Source: Flavobacteriales bacterium
GTDB taxonomy: Bacteria; Bacteroidota; Bacteroidia; Flavobacteriales; BACL11
Assembly: GCA_002711125.1 (NCBI GenBank)
Contig: PAHN01000004.1
Location: forward strand, 17,505-68,640
DNA length: 51,136 bases
Reading direction: 5' to 3'
Of the stretch, positions 1-9,299 are shown in pieces. Within the stretch, counting starts at the first letter, position 1, and every line of letters begins with the position of its first letter. The notes under the pieces are model-generated. The model was not told the DNA's origin. It was given only the letters and a program-made list of their open reading frames with translations, and searched no databases. A program made the translations under genes and the position numbers.

Positions 1-1625
1 TTTTAATAGCATCTCATTCTTCTGCTACTCCTGTTGGTACTACATCATTTGTGGTAAATACAGAAGAAAATGCTTATGTTGCTATTTCCATGAATGGTAT
101 TTTATTGGATGCTAAGCTAGCAGATGCCAGTGGCATAGTTAATTTAACATTTCCTGCTATTTCAAATGTAGGAGTTGCAGATATTGTAATTACTAAGCAA
201 TTTAAGCAACCATATGAAGGGACATTACAAATTATTTCTCCTAATGGGCCATATGTTATTTACTCTTCATATACTATAGATGATAATACAGGAAACAGTA
301 ATCAAGAGGTAGATTTCGGAGAATTTATAAGTATGGGAATTGATGTTCAAAATGTTGGTTCAATAGATGCTAATCTAGTAAATATTAATATTTCTACAAT
401 AGATCCATACATAACTTTAATAAACACTTCAGATGTCATTAATGTAATACCATCTCAACAAACTGTTAGCACCACTAATCCATTTACTTTTCAGGTTTCA
501 AATCAAATACCAGATCAGCATATTGTAGTTTTCAACTTACAAATGACTGATAATTTAGGTAACTCTTGGAACTCCACAAACAATATAACTGTTAATGCTC
601 CATCCCTTGATCATATTTCATTTTATATTGATGATTCTTCACTTGGAAATGGAAATGGTAAATTAGATGCAGGTGAAACGGTTGATCTTCTTGTTGATGT
701 TACAAATATTGGACATGCTGATTTTGATCCTTTATCAATACTTACAGCTAATATGAGTTGTATTACTAATTATGTGAATTTTAATACATCAAATGATAAT
801 ATTGCAGGTTTAGGGGTTAATGGTCAGCAATCAACAAGTTTTAATGTTAGCATCGATGCAAATACTCCTGTAGGAACTCCAGTTGAATTTTCTTTTGATG
901 TTGGTAATGGTTCTTATTCACATTCAGCAATTTTTAATGAAGTTATAGGTATTATTAATGAAGATTATGAAACAGGAGATTTTACTCAGTATACGTGGGA
1001 TAATGATGCTGATTTTCCTTGGACCATAGATAATATAAATGTCTATGAAGGTAATAACTCCTCTAAATCTGGATCTATTCCTAATAATACTGTTTCTAAT
1101 CTTAAAATAAATGTAAATGTAATTGCTCCTGGGGATATTTCATTTTGGAAATTTGTTTCTTCTGAGCAAGATTATGATTTCTTACAATTTTACATAGATG
1201 GAAATAAACAAGGAGAATGGTCTGGTATAGACAATTCTTGGAGCTTTGTATCATTTCCTGTTACAGTTGGAACTCATGAATTTGAATGGGAGTATGACAA
1301 GGATGGATGGGTGGAGGATGGTGAGGATTGTGCATGGATAGATTATATTGTGTTTCCACCAATTGATTTAGGTCAAAATTCATATATCATTGAAGATAAT
1401 TTTAGTTTTCAATTATTTCCAAATCCATCACCTGGTATTTTTTATTTAACATATAATGATAATAAAATTCATTCAATCAATATTTATGATTCTAGAGGTC
1501 AGTTAATTTATAATAGTGATAAACAAAAAATAAAAACTATTATTGATTTGAAGAAATATTCTTCAGGAACATATACTATTCAAGTTAATCCAGAAAACAT
1601 TACATATCAAATTATTAAACACTAA
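1..1625 (+). CDS. Gingipain-like C25 peptidase with T9SS sorting domain, C-terminal part (5' partial)
   Basis: The reading frame is open to the left edge, so the N-terminus and any catalytic domain lie outside the window. The first ~90 residues resemble the Ig-like domain that follows the catalytic domain in gingipain-type C25 cysteine peptidases (ATPVGTTSF, ISMNG, VADIVITKQ, PYEGTLQI). Then come Ig/CARDB-like modules with an NGNGKLDAGETVDLLVDV segment and a jelly-roll-like region with WTIDN and WIDYIVFPP. The last ~75 residues are a type A T9SS C-terminal sorting domain (FQLFPNPSPG, INIYDSRGQLIY, SSGTYTIQV). Inference: a surface-attached or secreted protease exported through the Por system. 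The stop codon overlaps the ruvX start by one base (TAATG). The sorting domain is clear; the C25 assignment rests on the partial linker domain only. Confidence 0.75.
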   Translation, partial: LIASHSSATPVGTTSFVVNTEENAYVAISMNGILLDAKLADASGIVNLTFPAISNVGVADIVITKQFKQPYEGTLQIISPNGPYVIYSSYTIDDNTGNSNQEVDFGEFISMGIDVQNVGSIDANLVNINISTIDPYITLINTSDVINVIPSQQTVSTTNPFTFQVSNQIPDQHIVVFNLQMTDNLGNSWNSTNNITVNAPSLDHISFYIDDSSLGNGNGKLDAGETVDLLVDVTNIGHADFDPLSILTANMSCITNYVNFNTSNDNIAGLGVNGQQSTSFNVSIDANTPVGTPVEFSFDVGNGSYSHSAIFNEVIGIINEDYETGDFTQYTWDNDADFPWTIDNINVYEGNNSSKSGSIPNNTVSNLKINVNVIAPGDISFWKFVSSEQDYDFLQFYIDGNKQGEWSGIDNSWSFVSFPVTVGTHEFEWEYDKDGWVEDGEDCAWIDYIVFPPIDLGQNSYIIEDNFSFQLFPNPSPGIFYLTYNDNKIHSINIYDSRGQLIYNSDKQKIKTIIDLKKYSSGTYTIQVNPENITYQIIKH

Positions 1626-2035
1626 TGGCGAAAGCGCTAGGTATTGATTATGGTACAAAGCGAACAGGAATAGCAATTTCAGATGCTACTCAACTTATTG
1701 CTACTTGTCTAGACACAATAGATACACATAAACTAGACAAATATATTTGCAAGCTTATCAATTCTGAAAACATTGATTGTTTTGTCATTGGTTATCCTGT
1801 AGATCTAAAAAATAATAAAACAGATGTAACTGGACATGTAAAAGGGTTTGTTAAACGGCTTAAAAATAAGTATCCCAACAAAAAAATTTATTTGATAGAT
1901 GAAAGATTTACATCTAAGATGGCACAAAAAGCTATTATTGAAAGTGGTATAAAAAAAAGAAAAAGAAGAGAAAAATCTTTAGTTGATAAAATAAGTGCAA
2001 CAATTATTTTACAAGATTATTTAAATCTTAACTAA
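1625..2035 (+). CDS. ruvX: Putative pre-16S rRNA nuclease / Holliday junction resolvase-like YqgF
   Basis: This 136-residue protein has the whole YqgF/RuvX RNase H-like fold. GIDYGTKRTGIAISD at residues 6-20 supplies Asp8, DERFTS at 92-97 supplies Glu93, and LVDKISA places Asp121, which together match the family's acidic metal site. E. coli YqgF processes the 5' end of 16S rRNA, and a role in recombination has also been proposed. The length is normal for the family. The start overlaps the stop of the preceding protease gene by one base. The 3' end overlaps the converging uvrA by 8 bp, so neither gene has room for a separate terminator. Confidence 0.93.
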   Translation: MAKALGIDYGTKRTGIAISDATQLIATCLDTIDTHKLDKYICKLINSENIDCFVIGYPVDLKNNKTDVTGHVKGFVKRLKNKYPNKKIYLIDERFTSKMAQKAIIESGIKKRKRREKSLVDKISATIILQDYLNLN

Positions 2036-4787
2036 TATATTTTTTTAAATATTTACCTGTAAAAGATTGTTTGTTTTTCACCATCTCTTCAGGAGTTCCA
2101 CTAAAGATTATTTTACCCCCTTCAATACCTCCTCTAGGGCCCATATCAATTATCCAGTCAGCACATTTTATAATATCTAGATTGTGTTCAATACAAATAA
2201 TTGAATGACCTTTTTCTATCAATGCATTAAAACAAATAAGCAGTTTGTTAATATCATGGAAATGAAGGCCAGTTGTTGGCTCATCAAACATAAATATTGT
2301 TTTTACTTTCGTATTCCCTTTACTTAGAAAATAAGCTAACTTGATTCTTTGTGCTTCTCCACCACTAAAAGTACTTGATGACTGCCCTAACTTCACATAA
2401 CCTAGTCCAACGTCTTGTAAAGGTTGTATTTTCTTTGCAATATTTATTTCATTATGCTCTTTAAAAAAAGTAATTGCTTCATTAATTGAAAGCTCTAGTA
2501 TATCTGAAATGTTTTTATTATTGAATTTGACATCAAGTATTTCTTTTTTAAAACGTTTGCCATTGCACTCTTCACATGTAATTTGTACATCTGCCATAAA
2601 TTGCATTTCAATTGTATTTTCTCCTTCACCTTTACACTTTTCACATCTACCTCCATCAATATTGAAAGAAAAGAATCCCGTTTTATATTTTCTGATTTTT
2701 GATAATTTTTGGTTTGAATATAATTTTCGTATATCATCATAAATCTTTAAGTAAGTTGATGGATTAGATCTAGATGATTTTCCAATTGGGTTTTGATCAA
2801 CAAATTCTATTTCTTTAATTTCTTTATTAGTTAAATTAAAATTAGAATATTGTTTTGTTTTTGTTATATTGTTATTTATGTAATTGTCTATTGCTGGCTT
2901 TAAAATATATTTAACTAGTGATGATTTTCCAGAACCACTAACTCCGGATATTACAGTTAAACCTCCAATTGGTATATCAATATTTAGGTTTTTAATATTA
3001 TTTTTATTTATGTTATTAATACTAATATTTTCCTTGAGTATTTTTCTTTTTTTTGGTATAGCTATTTCTAACTCTTTAAATAAATATTTTTTTGTTAGTG
3101 ATTTTTTATTTTTTTTTATTTTATCTATATTTCCTTGAAAAATAATACTACCTCCATCGATTCCTGCATTTGGTCCAATATCTATTATTTGGTCAGCTTC
3201 ATGAATTATGTCTTTATCGTGCTCAACAACAATTACCGTATTTCCAATATCTCTTAGGTTTTTTAGTATTTGGATTAGCTTTTCAGTATCTTTGGGGTGT
3301 AATCCTATACTTGGTTCATCTAAAATATACATAGACCCCACTAAAGAGCTACTAATGGATTTTGCTATATTTATTCTCTGAGACTCACCTCCTGAAAGTG
3401 TGTTAGATTTTCTATTAAGTTTTAGGTATCCTAATCCTATCTTTTGAAGATAATTTAATCTTGCATTAATTTCTAAAATAAGTCTTTCAGTAATTTTTTT
3501 TTCTTCAGATGAAAGTTTAACTCCCTTAAAAAATTTAATTGCATTATTTATATCCATGTTGTTTATATCTGCAATACTTTTATCTGCAATTTTGACAAAC
3601 AAAGCATCTTTTCTAAGACGGGTTCCATGACAACTACTACAAGTTGTTTTACCTCTATATCTTGCAATTAATACTCTGTTTTGTATCTTATATTGTTTTT
3701 CTTCTAATTTTTGAAAAAATTGATTTATACCTTTGCATTTATCTCGTCCTTCCCATAATAATTGTTTTGCCTCTTTTGATAATTGATTATATGGCTTGTG
3801 AATAGGGAAATCAAATTTTGAAGACTCATAAATAAATCTTTCCTTCCATTTACTTAATTTTTGACCCTTCCAGCAAGCAACGGTATTTTGATAGACAGAT
3901 AAATTTGAATCTGGTATAACTTTATTTTTATCTATTCCTAAAACAGACCCATATCCTTCACAATCTTTACATGCACCAAATGGATTATTAAATGAAAATA
4001 GATTTACTGATGGGGAAGTAAACTTTATATTATCTTCTTCAAATTTATTTGAAAAGTGATACATTGTATTATTTATATAAACTAAACATTGACCATTTCC
4101 TTCATGAAAAGCTGTTTCTATTGAATTCGCAATTCTACTATTATCATTCTCTTTATCAATAATTATCTTATCAATAATAACATGATTTTTTTTGTTTTTT
4201 AAGATATTTTTATTATCTATTATATCTTCTATTCTGTGTACTTTATTGTCAATAAGTAATCTTGAATATCCTTGTTTTATTAAATCTTTATATACGGTTT
4301 TATTTTCAATTTCTTTTGTAAATAATATTAGTATACTAGATTTTTCTTTTTGTTTAAGTATATGATTTATAATATCTTGAATTGTATCCTTTTTAACTTC
4401 TTTACCAGAAATAGGTGAAAAAGTTTTGCCAATTCGTGCATACATTAATTTTAAATAATCATAAATTTCGGTTGAAGTACTAACTGTTGACCTTGGATTA
4501 TTAGTTTTTGTTTTTTGCTCAATTGCAATTGCTGGGCATATACCTTTGATTTCATCAATATCAGGTTTTTTTAATTTACCTAAAAATTGTCTAGCATATG
4601 CGGATAAGCTTTCTATATATCTTCTTTGTCCTTCTGCAAATAATGTGCTGAAAGCTAATGATGATTTCCCACTACCAGAAACACCACAAATTACTATGAG
4701 CTTATTTTTAGGTATTTTTAGAGATATGTTTTTTAGGTTGTGTACTTTTGCACCTTCGATTTCAATATAGTCATCATTTTTTTTCAT
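2028..4787 (-). CDS. uvrA: Excinuclease ABC subunit A
   Basis: UvrA is the ATP-dependent damage-recognition subunit of nucleotide excision repair; it forms a dimer and loads UvrB. The 919-residue protein has two ABC ATPase units. Walker A GVSGSGKS lies at residues 35-42 and again in the second half (VISGVSGSGKSSL). There are two ABC signatures (LSGGESQR, FSGGEAQR) and zinc-binding Cys pairs (CKDCEGYG, CSSCHGTR, CEKCKGEG, CEECNGKRF). The motif for UvrB interaction and DNA gripping is intact. Length is close to the usual ~940. It runs divergently from the ECF sigma factor and converges on ruvX with an 8-bp overlap. Confidence 0.98.
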   Translation of the reverse strand: MKKNDDYIEIEGAKVHNLKNISLKIPKNKLIVICGVSGSGKSSLAFSTLFAEGQRRYIESLSAYARQFLGKLKKPDIDEIKGICPAIAIEQKTKTNNPRSTVSTSTEIYDYLKLMYARIGKTFSPISGKEVKKDTIQDIINHILKQKEKSSILILFTKEIENKTVYKDLIKQGYSRLLIDNKVHRIEDIIDNKNILKNKKNHVIIDKIIIDKENDNSRIANSIETAFHEGNGQCLVYINNTMYHFSNKFEEDNIKFTSPSVNLFSFNNPFGACKDCEGYGSVLGIDKNKVIPDSNLSVYQNTVACWKGQKLSKWKERFIYESSKFDFPIHKPYNQLSKEAKQLLWEGRDKCKGINQFFQKLEEKQYKIQNRVLIARYRGKTTCSSCHGTRLRKDALFVKIADKSIADINNMDINNAIKFFKGVKLSSEEKKITERLILEINARLNYLQKIGLGYLKLNRKSNTLSGGESQRINIAKSISSSLVGSMYILDEPSIGLHPKDTEKLIQILKNLRDIGNTVIVVEHDKDIIHEADQIIDIGPNAGIDGGSIIFQGNIDKIKKNKKSLTKKYLFKELEIAIPKKRKILKENISINNINKNNIKNLNIDIPIGGLTVISGVSGSGKSSLVKYILKPAIDNYINNNITKTKQYSNFNLTNKEIKEIEFVDQNPIGKSSRSNPSTYLKIYDDIRKLYSNQKLSKIRKYKTGFFSFNIDGGRCEKCKGEGENTIEMQFMADVQITCEECNGKRFKKEILDVKFNNKNISDILELSINEAITFFKEHNEINIAKKIQPLQDVGLGYVKLGQSSSTFSGGEAQRIKLAYFLSKGNTKVKTIFMFDEPTTGLHFHDINKLLICFNALIEKGHSIICIEHNLDIIKCADWIIDMGPRGGIEGGKIIFSGTPEEMVKNKQSFTGKYLKKYIS

Positions 4788-4806
4788 TATTAATTTTGAA
4801 ATTTTA

Positions 4807-4814
4807 CAAAATTA
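4807..4814 (-). promoter_or_regulatory. Candidate -7 element upstream of uvrA
   Basis: On the minus strand this reads TAATTTTG, which fits the Bacteroidota -7 consensus TAnnTTTG. It lies 20 bp before the uvrA start codon, which would give a very short leader. No convincing -33 TTTG was found at the expected spacing, so the call rests on one short motif in AT-rich DNA. Confidence 0.35.
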
Positions 4815-4857
4815 ACTAAAGCATTTGATTATATTCTTTATACTATTATTTTTTTTG

Positions 4858-4865
4858 TATATTTG
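4858..4865 (+). promoter_or_regulatory. Candidate -7 element upstream of the ECF sigma factor gene
   Basis: TATATTTG matches TAnnTTTG and lies 88 bp before the sigma factor start, inside the 165-bp divergent spacer with uvrA. The only upstream TTTG (4824-4827) is about 30 bp away, too far for the usual 19-21 bp spacing. The rest of the spacer shows no other recognisable signal. Confidence 0.35.
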
Positions 4866-4952
4866 TAGCATATTAAGTTTTTTTATTAATAACAATATAC
4901 TGCCTATCGATTAACATTTACTTAAATTTTTTATTAACTAAAAACTAAGTAT

Positions 4953-5540
4953 ATGTTGACTCAAATAACATCAGATAAAGATTTAGTAACTAATTATTTA
5001 AAAGGAGATAATAGTTCTTTTGAATTTTTATTAAATCGTCATAAGAATAAAGTTTTCTCTTATATCATTTCAAAAGTTAAAAATAGAGATCTTGCAGAAG
5101 ATATTTTTCAAGATACTTTTGTTAAAGTTATCAACTCTTTGCAAAAGGGTAGGTATAACGAGGAAGGAAAATTTTTGCCTTGGATGATGAGAATTGCACA
5201 TAATTTAATTATAGATTATTTTAGAAGATCAAACAAAATGAAAAATATTCGTTCAACAGATGATTTTAATATTTTTGATATATTAAATGATGGTGCAAGA
5301 TCGCAGGAAGAAGATATGATTCGTAAAAGAATTCATGTAGACCTTAAGTTATTAATTGATCTATTACCATTAGAACAAAAGGATGTAATTAAACTACGAT
5401 ATTTTGAAGATAAATCATTTAAAGAAATTGCCTCATTAACTAATGTTAGTATTAATACGGCATTAGGAAGGATGAGGTATGCTTTGATAAATTTAAGAAG
5501 TTTATCCCAAGAACGTAAAGTAGATTTGTCATATAAATAA
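4953..5540 (+). CDS. ECF-type RNA polymerase sigma factor
   Basis: This 195-residue sigma-70 family protein has region 2 at about residues 22-92 (FEFLLNRHKNKVFSYI, AEDIFQDTFVKV, FLPWMMRIAHNLIIDYFR) and region 4 at about 130-182 (LPLEQKDVIKLRYFEDKSFKEIA, then the helix-turn-helix VSINTALGRMRYAL). Region 3 is absent, as is usual for ECF sigmas. No anti-sigma gene lies beside it. It sits between uvrA and nth; from memory this sigma-nth neighbourhood recurs in flavobacteria. What activates it and which genes it reads cannot be told from this sequence. Confidence 0.92.
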   Translation: MLTQITSDKDLVTNYLKGDNSSFEFLLNRHKNKVFSYIISKVKNRDLAEDIFQDTFVKVINSLQKGRYNEEGKFLPWMMRIAHNLIIDYFRRSNKMKNIRSTDDFNIFDILNDGARSQEEDMIRKRIHVDLKLLIDLLPLEQKDVIKLRYFEDKSFKEIASLTNVSINTALGRMRYALINLRSLSQERKVDLSYK

Positions 5541-5608
5541 TTATCAACTTATATTATAATATTTATTTTTCGCTTTCGTTTTATAATTAAACAATTTAAA
5601 TAATATTT

Positions 5609-5806
5609 ATGCGAAAAAATTTTACTTTATCTATAAAAAACAATTTATTAAACAAACAAACGAACAAAAAAGAACAATTAATAAATAAAAATTATGAAGA
5701 ATTCAAACCCAGTTCTGAATCTATTCAGTTTATTATTTCTTATGCTAAATCTACAAAGTGTCTAAAGTCTAATACTTGTGGTAATTTTTTAATATCACTT
5801 AATTAA
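5609..5806 (+). CDS. Small conserved-looking protein of unknown function
   Basis: A 65-residue basic protein. The N-terminal half is rich in Lys and Asn and low in complexity. The C-terminal half (FKPSSESIQFIISYAKS followed by GNFLISLN) looks like the motif at the end of small proteins found in the same place, between an ECF sigma gene and nth, in other flavobacteria; that likeness is from memory and was not checked. No signal peptide or membrane segment is seen. It has its own ATG, 68 bp after the sigma stop and 39 bp before nth, so it is probably cotranscribed with one of them. A role linked to the sigma factor is possible but unsupported. Confidence 0.6.
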   Translation: MRKNFTLSIKNNLLNKQTNKKEQLINKNYEEFKPSSESIQFIISYAKSTKCLKSNTCGNFLISLN

Positions 5807-5845
5807 TTATTATTATTATATATAAAATCTCTTTATCTTTGATTA

Positions 5846-6481
5846 ATGAAGAAATCAGATAAAGTAAATTTTATTATTGATACTCTACAAAGTTTATATC
5901 CAGACCCTCCTATACCACTTAACCATAAAGATCCCTATACATTATTAATTTCTGTATTACTTTCCGCACAATGTACAGATGAAAGAGTAAATAAAATTAC
6001 TCCAACTTTGTTTGAAAGAGCAGATACACCAATTAAAATGATACAATTATCAATTTCTCAAATTGAGGACATTATAAGACCCTGTGGTTTAGCTCCAATG
6101 AAAAGTAAAGGTATTTATGGTTTGTCAAAAATTTTAGTGGAAAAATATGATGGAATTGTTCCATCAAGTTTGAATGCATTAGAGTCATTTCCTGCTGTTG
6201 GCCATAAGACAGCCAGTGTTGTAATGTCTCAAGCATTTGGTATACCAAGTTTCCCAGTTGACACTCATATTCATAGGTTAATGTATAGATGGGCCCTTTC
6301 AAATGGTAAGAATGTACAAACAACAGAGAGAGATGCAAAAAGATTGTTTCCTAGAATCTTATGGAATAAATTACATTTACAGATTATATATTATGCAAGA
6401 GAATTTTCACCAGCAAAGGGATGGCAAATTCATAAAGATATTATTACCAAGAAAGTAGGCAGAAAAAGTCTTTTGAAATAA
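5846..6481 (+). CDS. nth: Endonuclease III (DNA glycosylase/AP lyase), lacking the Fe-S cluster cysteines
   Basis: Base-excision repair enzyme that removes oxidised pyrimidines and cuts the abasic site. The 211-residue protein has the helix-hairpin-helix ending in PAVGHKTA with the catalytic Lys121, and FPVDTHIHR with the catalytic Asp139. The early LLSAQCTDERVN helix is intact. The C-terminal region that in E. coli holds four cysteines for a [4Fe-4S] cluster here reads REFSPAKGWQIHKDI and has none; the only cysteines are Cys43 and Cys80. It lies 39 bp after a small gene and 84 bp before recA. Confidence 0.95.
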   Translation: MKKSDKVNFIIDTLQSLYPDPPIPLNHKDPYTLLISVLLSAQCTDERVNKITPTLFERADTPIKMIQLSISQIEDIIRPCGLAPMKSKGIYGLSKILVEKYDGIVPSSLNALESFPAVGHKTASVVMSQAFGIPSFPVDTHIHRLMYRWALSNGKNVQTTERDAKRLFPRILWNKLHLQIIYYAREFSPAKGWQIHKDIITKKVGRKSLLK

Positions 6482-6488
6482 GAAACAA

Positions 6489-6496
6489 TATATTTG
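6489..6496 (+). promoter_or_regulatory. Candidate -7 element upstream of recA
   Basis: TATATTTG fits TAnnTTTG and lies 69 bp before the recA ATG, just after the nth stop. A TTTG at 6472-6475 is only 13 bp upstream, shorter than the expected spacing. No LexA-like palindrome was recognised in the 84-bp spacer. Confidence 0.35.
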
Positions 6497-6565
6497 TTAA
6501 TAATTCTCTTTTTATTTTACTTCTTTTTGAAAAAGAATTACTGAATTTTGTATAAAATATATATT

Positions 6566-7567
6566 ATGAGTGAAAAAGAAAAAAATGAAAAATTAAAAGT
6601 ATTAGAGTTAACTATTGGTAAATTAGAAAAATCTTACGGTAAAGGAATTTTAATGAAATTAGGTGATAAGGTTGATGATGATGTTTTATCTATTCCTACG
6701 GGTTCTGTGAGTTTAGATTTAGCTTTAGGAGTAGGAGGTTATCCAAGAGGAAGAGTGATTGAAATATTTGGACCGGAATCATCTGGAAAAACAACATTAA
6801 CGATACATGCTATTGCTGAAGTTCAAAAACAAGGTGGGGTTGCTGCATTTATTGATGCTGAGCATGCCTTTGATTCATCCTATGCTTCTGCATTAGGTGT
6901 AGATTTAGATAATTTATATATATCGCAACCTGATAATGGAGAACAGGCTTTAGAAATCGCAGATCATCTTATCAGTTCTGGAGCTCTTGATTTAGTTATT
7001 ATAGACTCTGTTGCTGCTTTGACTCCAAAGTCAGAAATTGAAGGAGAAATGGGAGATAGTAAAATGGGTTTGCATGCTAGATTAATGTCACAAGCTTTAC
7101 GAAAATTAACTGCAACAATTCACAAAACAAATTGTACAGTTATTTTTATAAATCAAATAAGGATGAAAATTGGTGTAATGTTTGGTAATCCAGAAACAAC
7201 AACAGGAGGTAATGCTTTGAAATTTTATTCATCAGTTCGATTAGATATAAGACGAATAGGTGCTATTAAAAATGGTGATGAAGTGATAGGAAATAGAACA
7301 AGGGTGAAGGTTGTAAAAAATAAAGTTGCTCCTCCTTTTAGAAAGGTTGAGTTTGATATTATGTTTGGTAAAGGGATTTCAAGATCAGGAGAAATATTAG
7401 ATATAGCAACTGAATTAGGAGTTATTCAAAAATCTGGCTCGTGGTTTTCATACAATGATACAAAATTAGGACAGGGGAGAGATGCTGTTAAGAATATGAT
7501 TTCAGATAATCCAGAGTTGTCAGAAGAAATTGAATTAAAAATCAAAGAAGGAGGCATTACAGAATAA
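6566..7567 (+). CDS. recA: Recombinase RecA
   Basis: RecA forms the ATP-dependent filament on single-stranded DNA for homologous recombination and SOS signalling. With the ATG at 6566 it has 333 residues and the usual N-terminus [11 protein letters not shown]. Walker A GPESSGKT lies at residues 69-76. [20 protein letters not shown] and [29 protein letters not shown] (read in parts: the L2 loop) are all intact. An in-frame TTG 18 bp upstream would add a non-homologous MYKIYI extension and was rejected. A TPR lipoprotein gene begins one base after its stop codon, so the two are probably cotranscribed. Confidence 0.98.
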   Translation: MSEKEKNEKLKVLELTIGKLEKSYGKGILMKLGDKVDDDVLSIPTGSVSLDLALGVGGYPRGRVIEIFGPESSGKTTLTIHAIAEVQKQGGVAAFIDAEHAFDSSYASALGVDLDNLYISQPDNGEQALEIADHLISSGALDLVIIDSVAALTPKSEIEGEMGDSKMGLHARLMSQALRKLTATIHKTNCTVIFINQIRMKIGVMFGNPETTTGGNALKFYSSVRLDIRRIGAIKNGDEVIGNRTRVKVVKNKVAPPFRKVEFDIMFGKGISRSGEILDIATELGVIQKSGSWFSYNDTKLGQGRDAVKNMISDNPELSEEIELKIKEGGITE

Positions 7568-7568
7568 G

Positions 7569-8645
7569 ATGATTTATAAGTTCTTATTTATTTTGTTTAT
7601 TTTGTTTTCAAGTTGTAGTAAAAAAAAATATAATTATTCTAACAGTTCCGATACTAATCAGATTAATCTATTTACTTCAAATTTAGTTAATTCTAAACAA
7701 AATAACACATTAGATTTTTTATCATTTTGTTTTTTTTCTGATAATATTTCAGTTGATTCTTTATATAATGTAATTGATTATCTCTATTCAATTAATGATT
7801 TAGAAGCATCTGTTTCATATGCAGAAAAAATCATAAAAATAGAACCAAATGAATCTGCCCACTACTTAAATCTTGCTGAAATTTATTTTGAGCTTTCTAA
7901 AAAACCAAATGCTAATCCTACTTTTCCATCTTTAGTTAAACAAAATCTTGAAAGGTCTATTAATCTAGAAAAGGAAAATTTTACTGCGCTTGCTTTAATG
8001 GGAGAATTACTTTTGGCATCAGGAAACTATAAAGAATCTATTAAGTTTTTTACTAAATCACTCAAAATTAATTATAATCAAGAAAAGATACATCTTTTAC
8101 TAGGTTATTCATTTAAACAATTAAATGAATATACAAAAGCAATTGATTGTTTTAGAAATTCATTGTTAATTAATCCAACTTTTTTTGAAGCGAATATGCA
8201 ATTAGGTCAAATTTATCATTTGCTAAAAGATAAAAATGCTATACTATATTATGATAATGCTATTAGTTTAGAACCGCAAAATGAATTTGTTTTATATAAT
8301 AAGGCTTTATTTTTTCAGGATATGCAAGACTGGAATAAAGCGCTTGCTGCATATGCACAATTACATGAAATCAATAAATTTCATTCAGATGGTCATTATA
8401 ACTTAGGATTTATCCACATGGAACTTGAGTTATATAATATTGCAGCGAATAATTTTTCAGATGCTATATATTCCAACTCTTCTTTTTATCAAGCATATTA
8501 TGCGAGAGGTATTTGTTTTGAAACTTTAGGAAAAATTAATCAAGCAGAATCTGACTATAAAAGAGCTATTGAATTAAATCCTAGCTATAATTATGCTATC
8601 GATGCATTAAAGCTTTTACAACAAAACAATGAAAAATACAATTAA
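7569..8645 (+). CDS. TPR-repeat lipoprotein
   Basis: A 358-residue predicted lipoprotein: a hydrophobic signal (FLFILFILFSS) ends at Cys16 followed by SKKK, which favours a lipid anchor facing the periplasm. From about residue 60 on there are at least six tetratricopeptide-type helical pairs (for example AHYLNLAEIYFELSK, FEANMQLGQIYHLLKD, FYQAYYARGICFETLGKI, AESDYKRAIELNPSY). TPRs are scaffolds for protein contacts, so a partner is expected but cannot be named. It begins one base after the recA stop and converges on rplT with a 35-bp gap. Confidence 0.88.
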   Translation: MIYKFLFILFILFSSCSKKKYNYSNSSDTNQINLFTSNLVNSKQNNTLDFLSFCFFSDNISVDSLYNVIDYLYSINDLEASVSYAEKIIKIEPNESAHYLNLAEIYFELSKKPNANPTFPSLVKQNLERSINLEKENFTALALMGELLLASGNYKESIKFFTKSLKINYNQEKIHLLLGYSFKQLNEYTKAIDCFRNSLLINPTFFEANMQLGQIYHLLKDKNAILYYDNAISLEPQNEFVLYNKALFFQDMQDWNKALAAYAQLHEINKFHSDGHYNLGFIHMELELYNIAANNFSDAIYSNSSFYQAYYARGICFETLGKINQAESDYKRAIELNPSYNYAIDALKLLQQNNEKYN

Positions 8646-8680
8646 TATTAATACTTTTTAATAAATTGATAAGAAAAATA

Positions 8681-9025
8681 CTATTTTATTCTATCAACAA
8701 TAGCTTTAAATGTATTTGGATGATTCATAGCTAAATCTGCTAAAACTTTTCTATTAAGTTGAATTTCGTTAGATTTTATTTTACCCATAAATTGAGAATA
8801 TGACATTCCATAAAGTCTAGCGCCAGCATTAATTCTTTGAATCCAAAGAGCTCTAAAGTTTCTTTTTTTATTTTTTCTATCTCTGTATGCGTATTGCAAA
8901 CCTTTTTCAACAGCATTTTTAGCTACTGTATGAACATTTTTTCTTCTTCCAAAATATCCTTTAGCTGCTTTTAATATTTTTTTTCTTCTTGCTTTAGAAG
9001 CTACAGAGTTTACTGATCTTGGCAT
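8681..9025 (-). CDS. rplT: 50S ribosomal protein L20
   Basis: 114 residues with the L20 signature: [54 protein letters not shown] and YSQFMGKI. L20 binds 23S rRNA early in 50S assembly and in other bacteria represses the rpmI-rplT message. It is the last gene of the thrS-infC-rpmI-rplT operon. The 75-bp rpmI-rplT spacer contains a 13-A tract on the coding strand (9030-9042) just before the start codon. Confidence 0.98.
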   Translation of the reverse strand: MPRSVNSVASKARRKKILKAAKGYFGRRKNVHTVAKNAVEKGLQYAYRDRKNKKRNFRALWIQRINAGARLYGMSYSQFMGKIKSNEIQLNRKVLADLAMNHPNTFKAIVDRIK

Positions 9026-9100
9026 TTTATTTTTTTTTTTTTGCTAAATAGTGACTTTAAAGTACTTAAAACTATATAGCTGGTTAATAACCTAATTAAA

Positions 9101-9295
9101 TTATATACCTAACTGAAGTTTAACATTTTTAGTATCAGATTTTGATACATAAGCTGTTTTGGTTAAGTTATGTTTTTGTTTTGTTTCTTTTTTTGTCAAA
9201 ATATGTGACTTAAAAGCTTGTTTTCGCTTTAATTTTCCTGAGCCTGTTAATTTAAATCTTTTTTTGGCTCCAGCTTTAGTTTTCATTTTTGGCAT
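9101..9295 (-). CDS. rpmI: 50S ribosomal protein L35
   Basis: 64 residues starting [20 protein letters not shown], the standard L35 N-terminus, followed by [14 protein letters not shown]. The upstream in-frame ATG at 9325 would add ten residues ([10 protein letters not shown]) overlapping the end of infC and is not expected in L35. The gene starts 4 bp after the infC stop and is followed by rplT, the standard order of the translation operon. Confidence 0.97.
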   Translation of the reverse strand: MPKMKTKAGAKKRFKLTGSGKLKRKQAFKSHILTKKETKQKHNLTKTAYVSKSDTKNVKLQLGI

Positions 9296-9299
9296 TTTC

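Noticed and set aside
6548-6566. Alternative TTG start for recA
   Set aside because: It adds a non-homologous hydrophobic start, while ATG 6566 gives the standard RecA N-terminus.
8409-8417. A perfect DnaA box sequence (TTATCCACA) inside the TPR gene, with another at 27814-27822 in mutL
   Set aside because: About one such 9-mer on either strand is expected by chance in AT-rich DNA of this size, and the two are isolated, within genes and far from dnaA. No cluster marks an origin.
8646-8680. A weak hairpin between the TPR gene and rplT as a bidirectional terminator
   Set aside because: The arms are AT-only and short with no stable stem, so it cannot be told from background.
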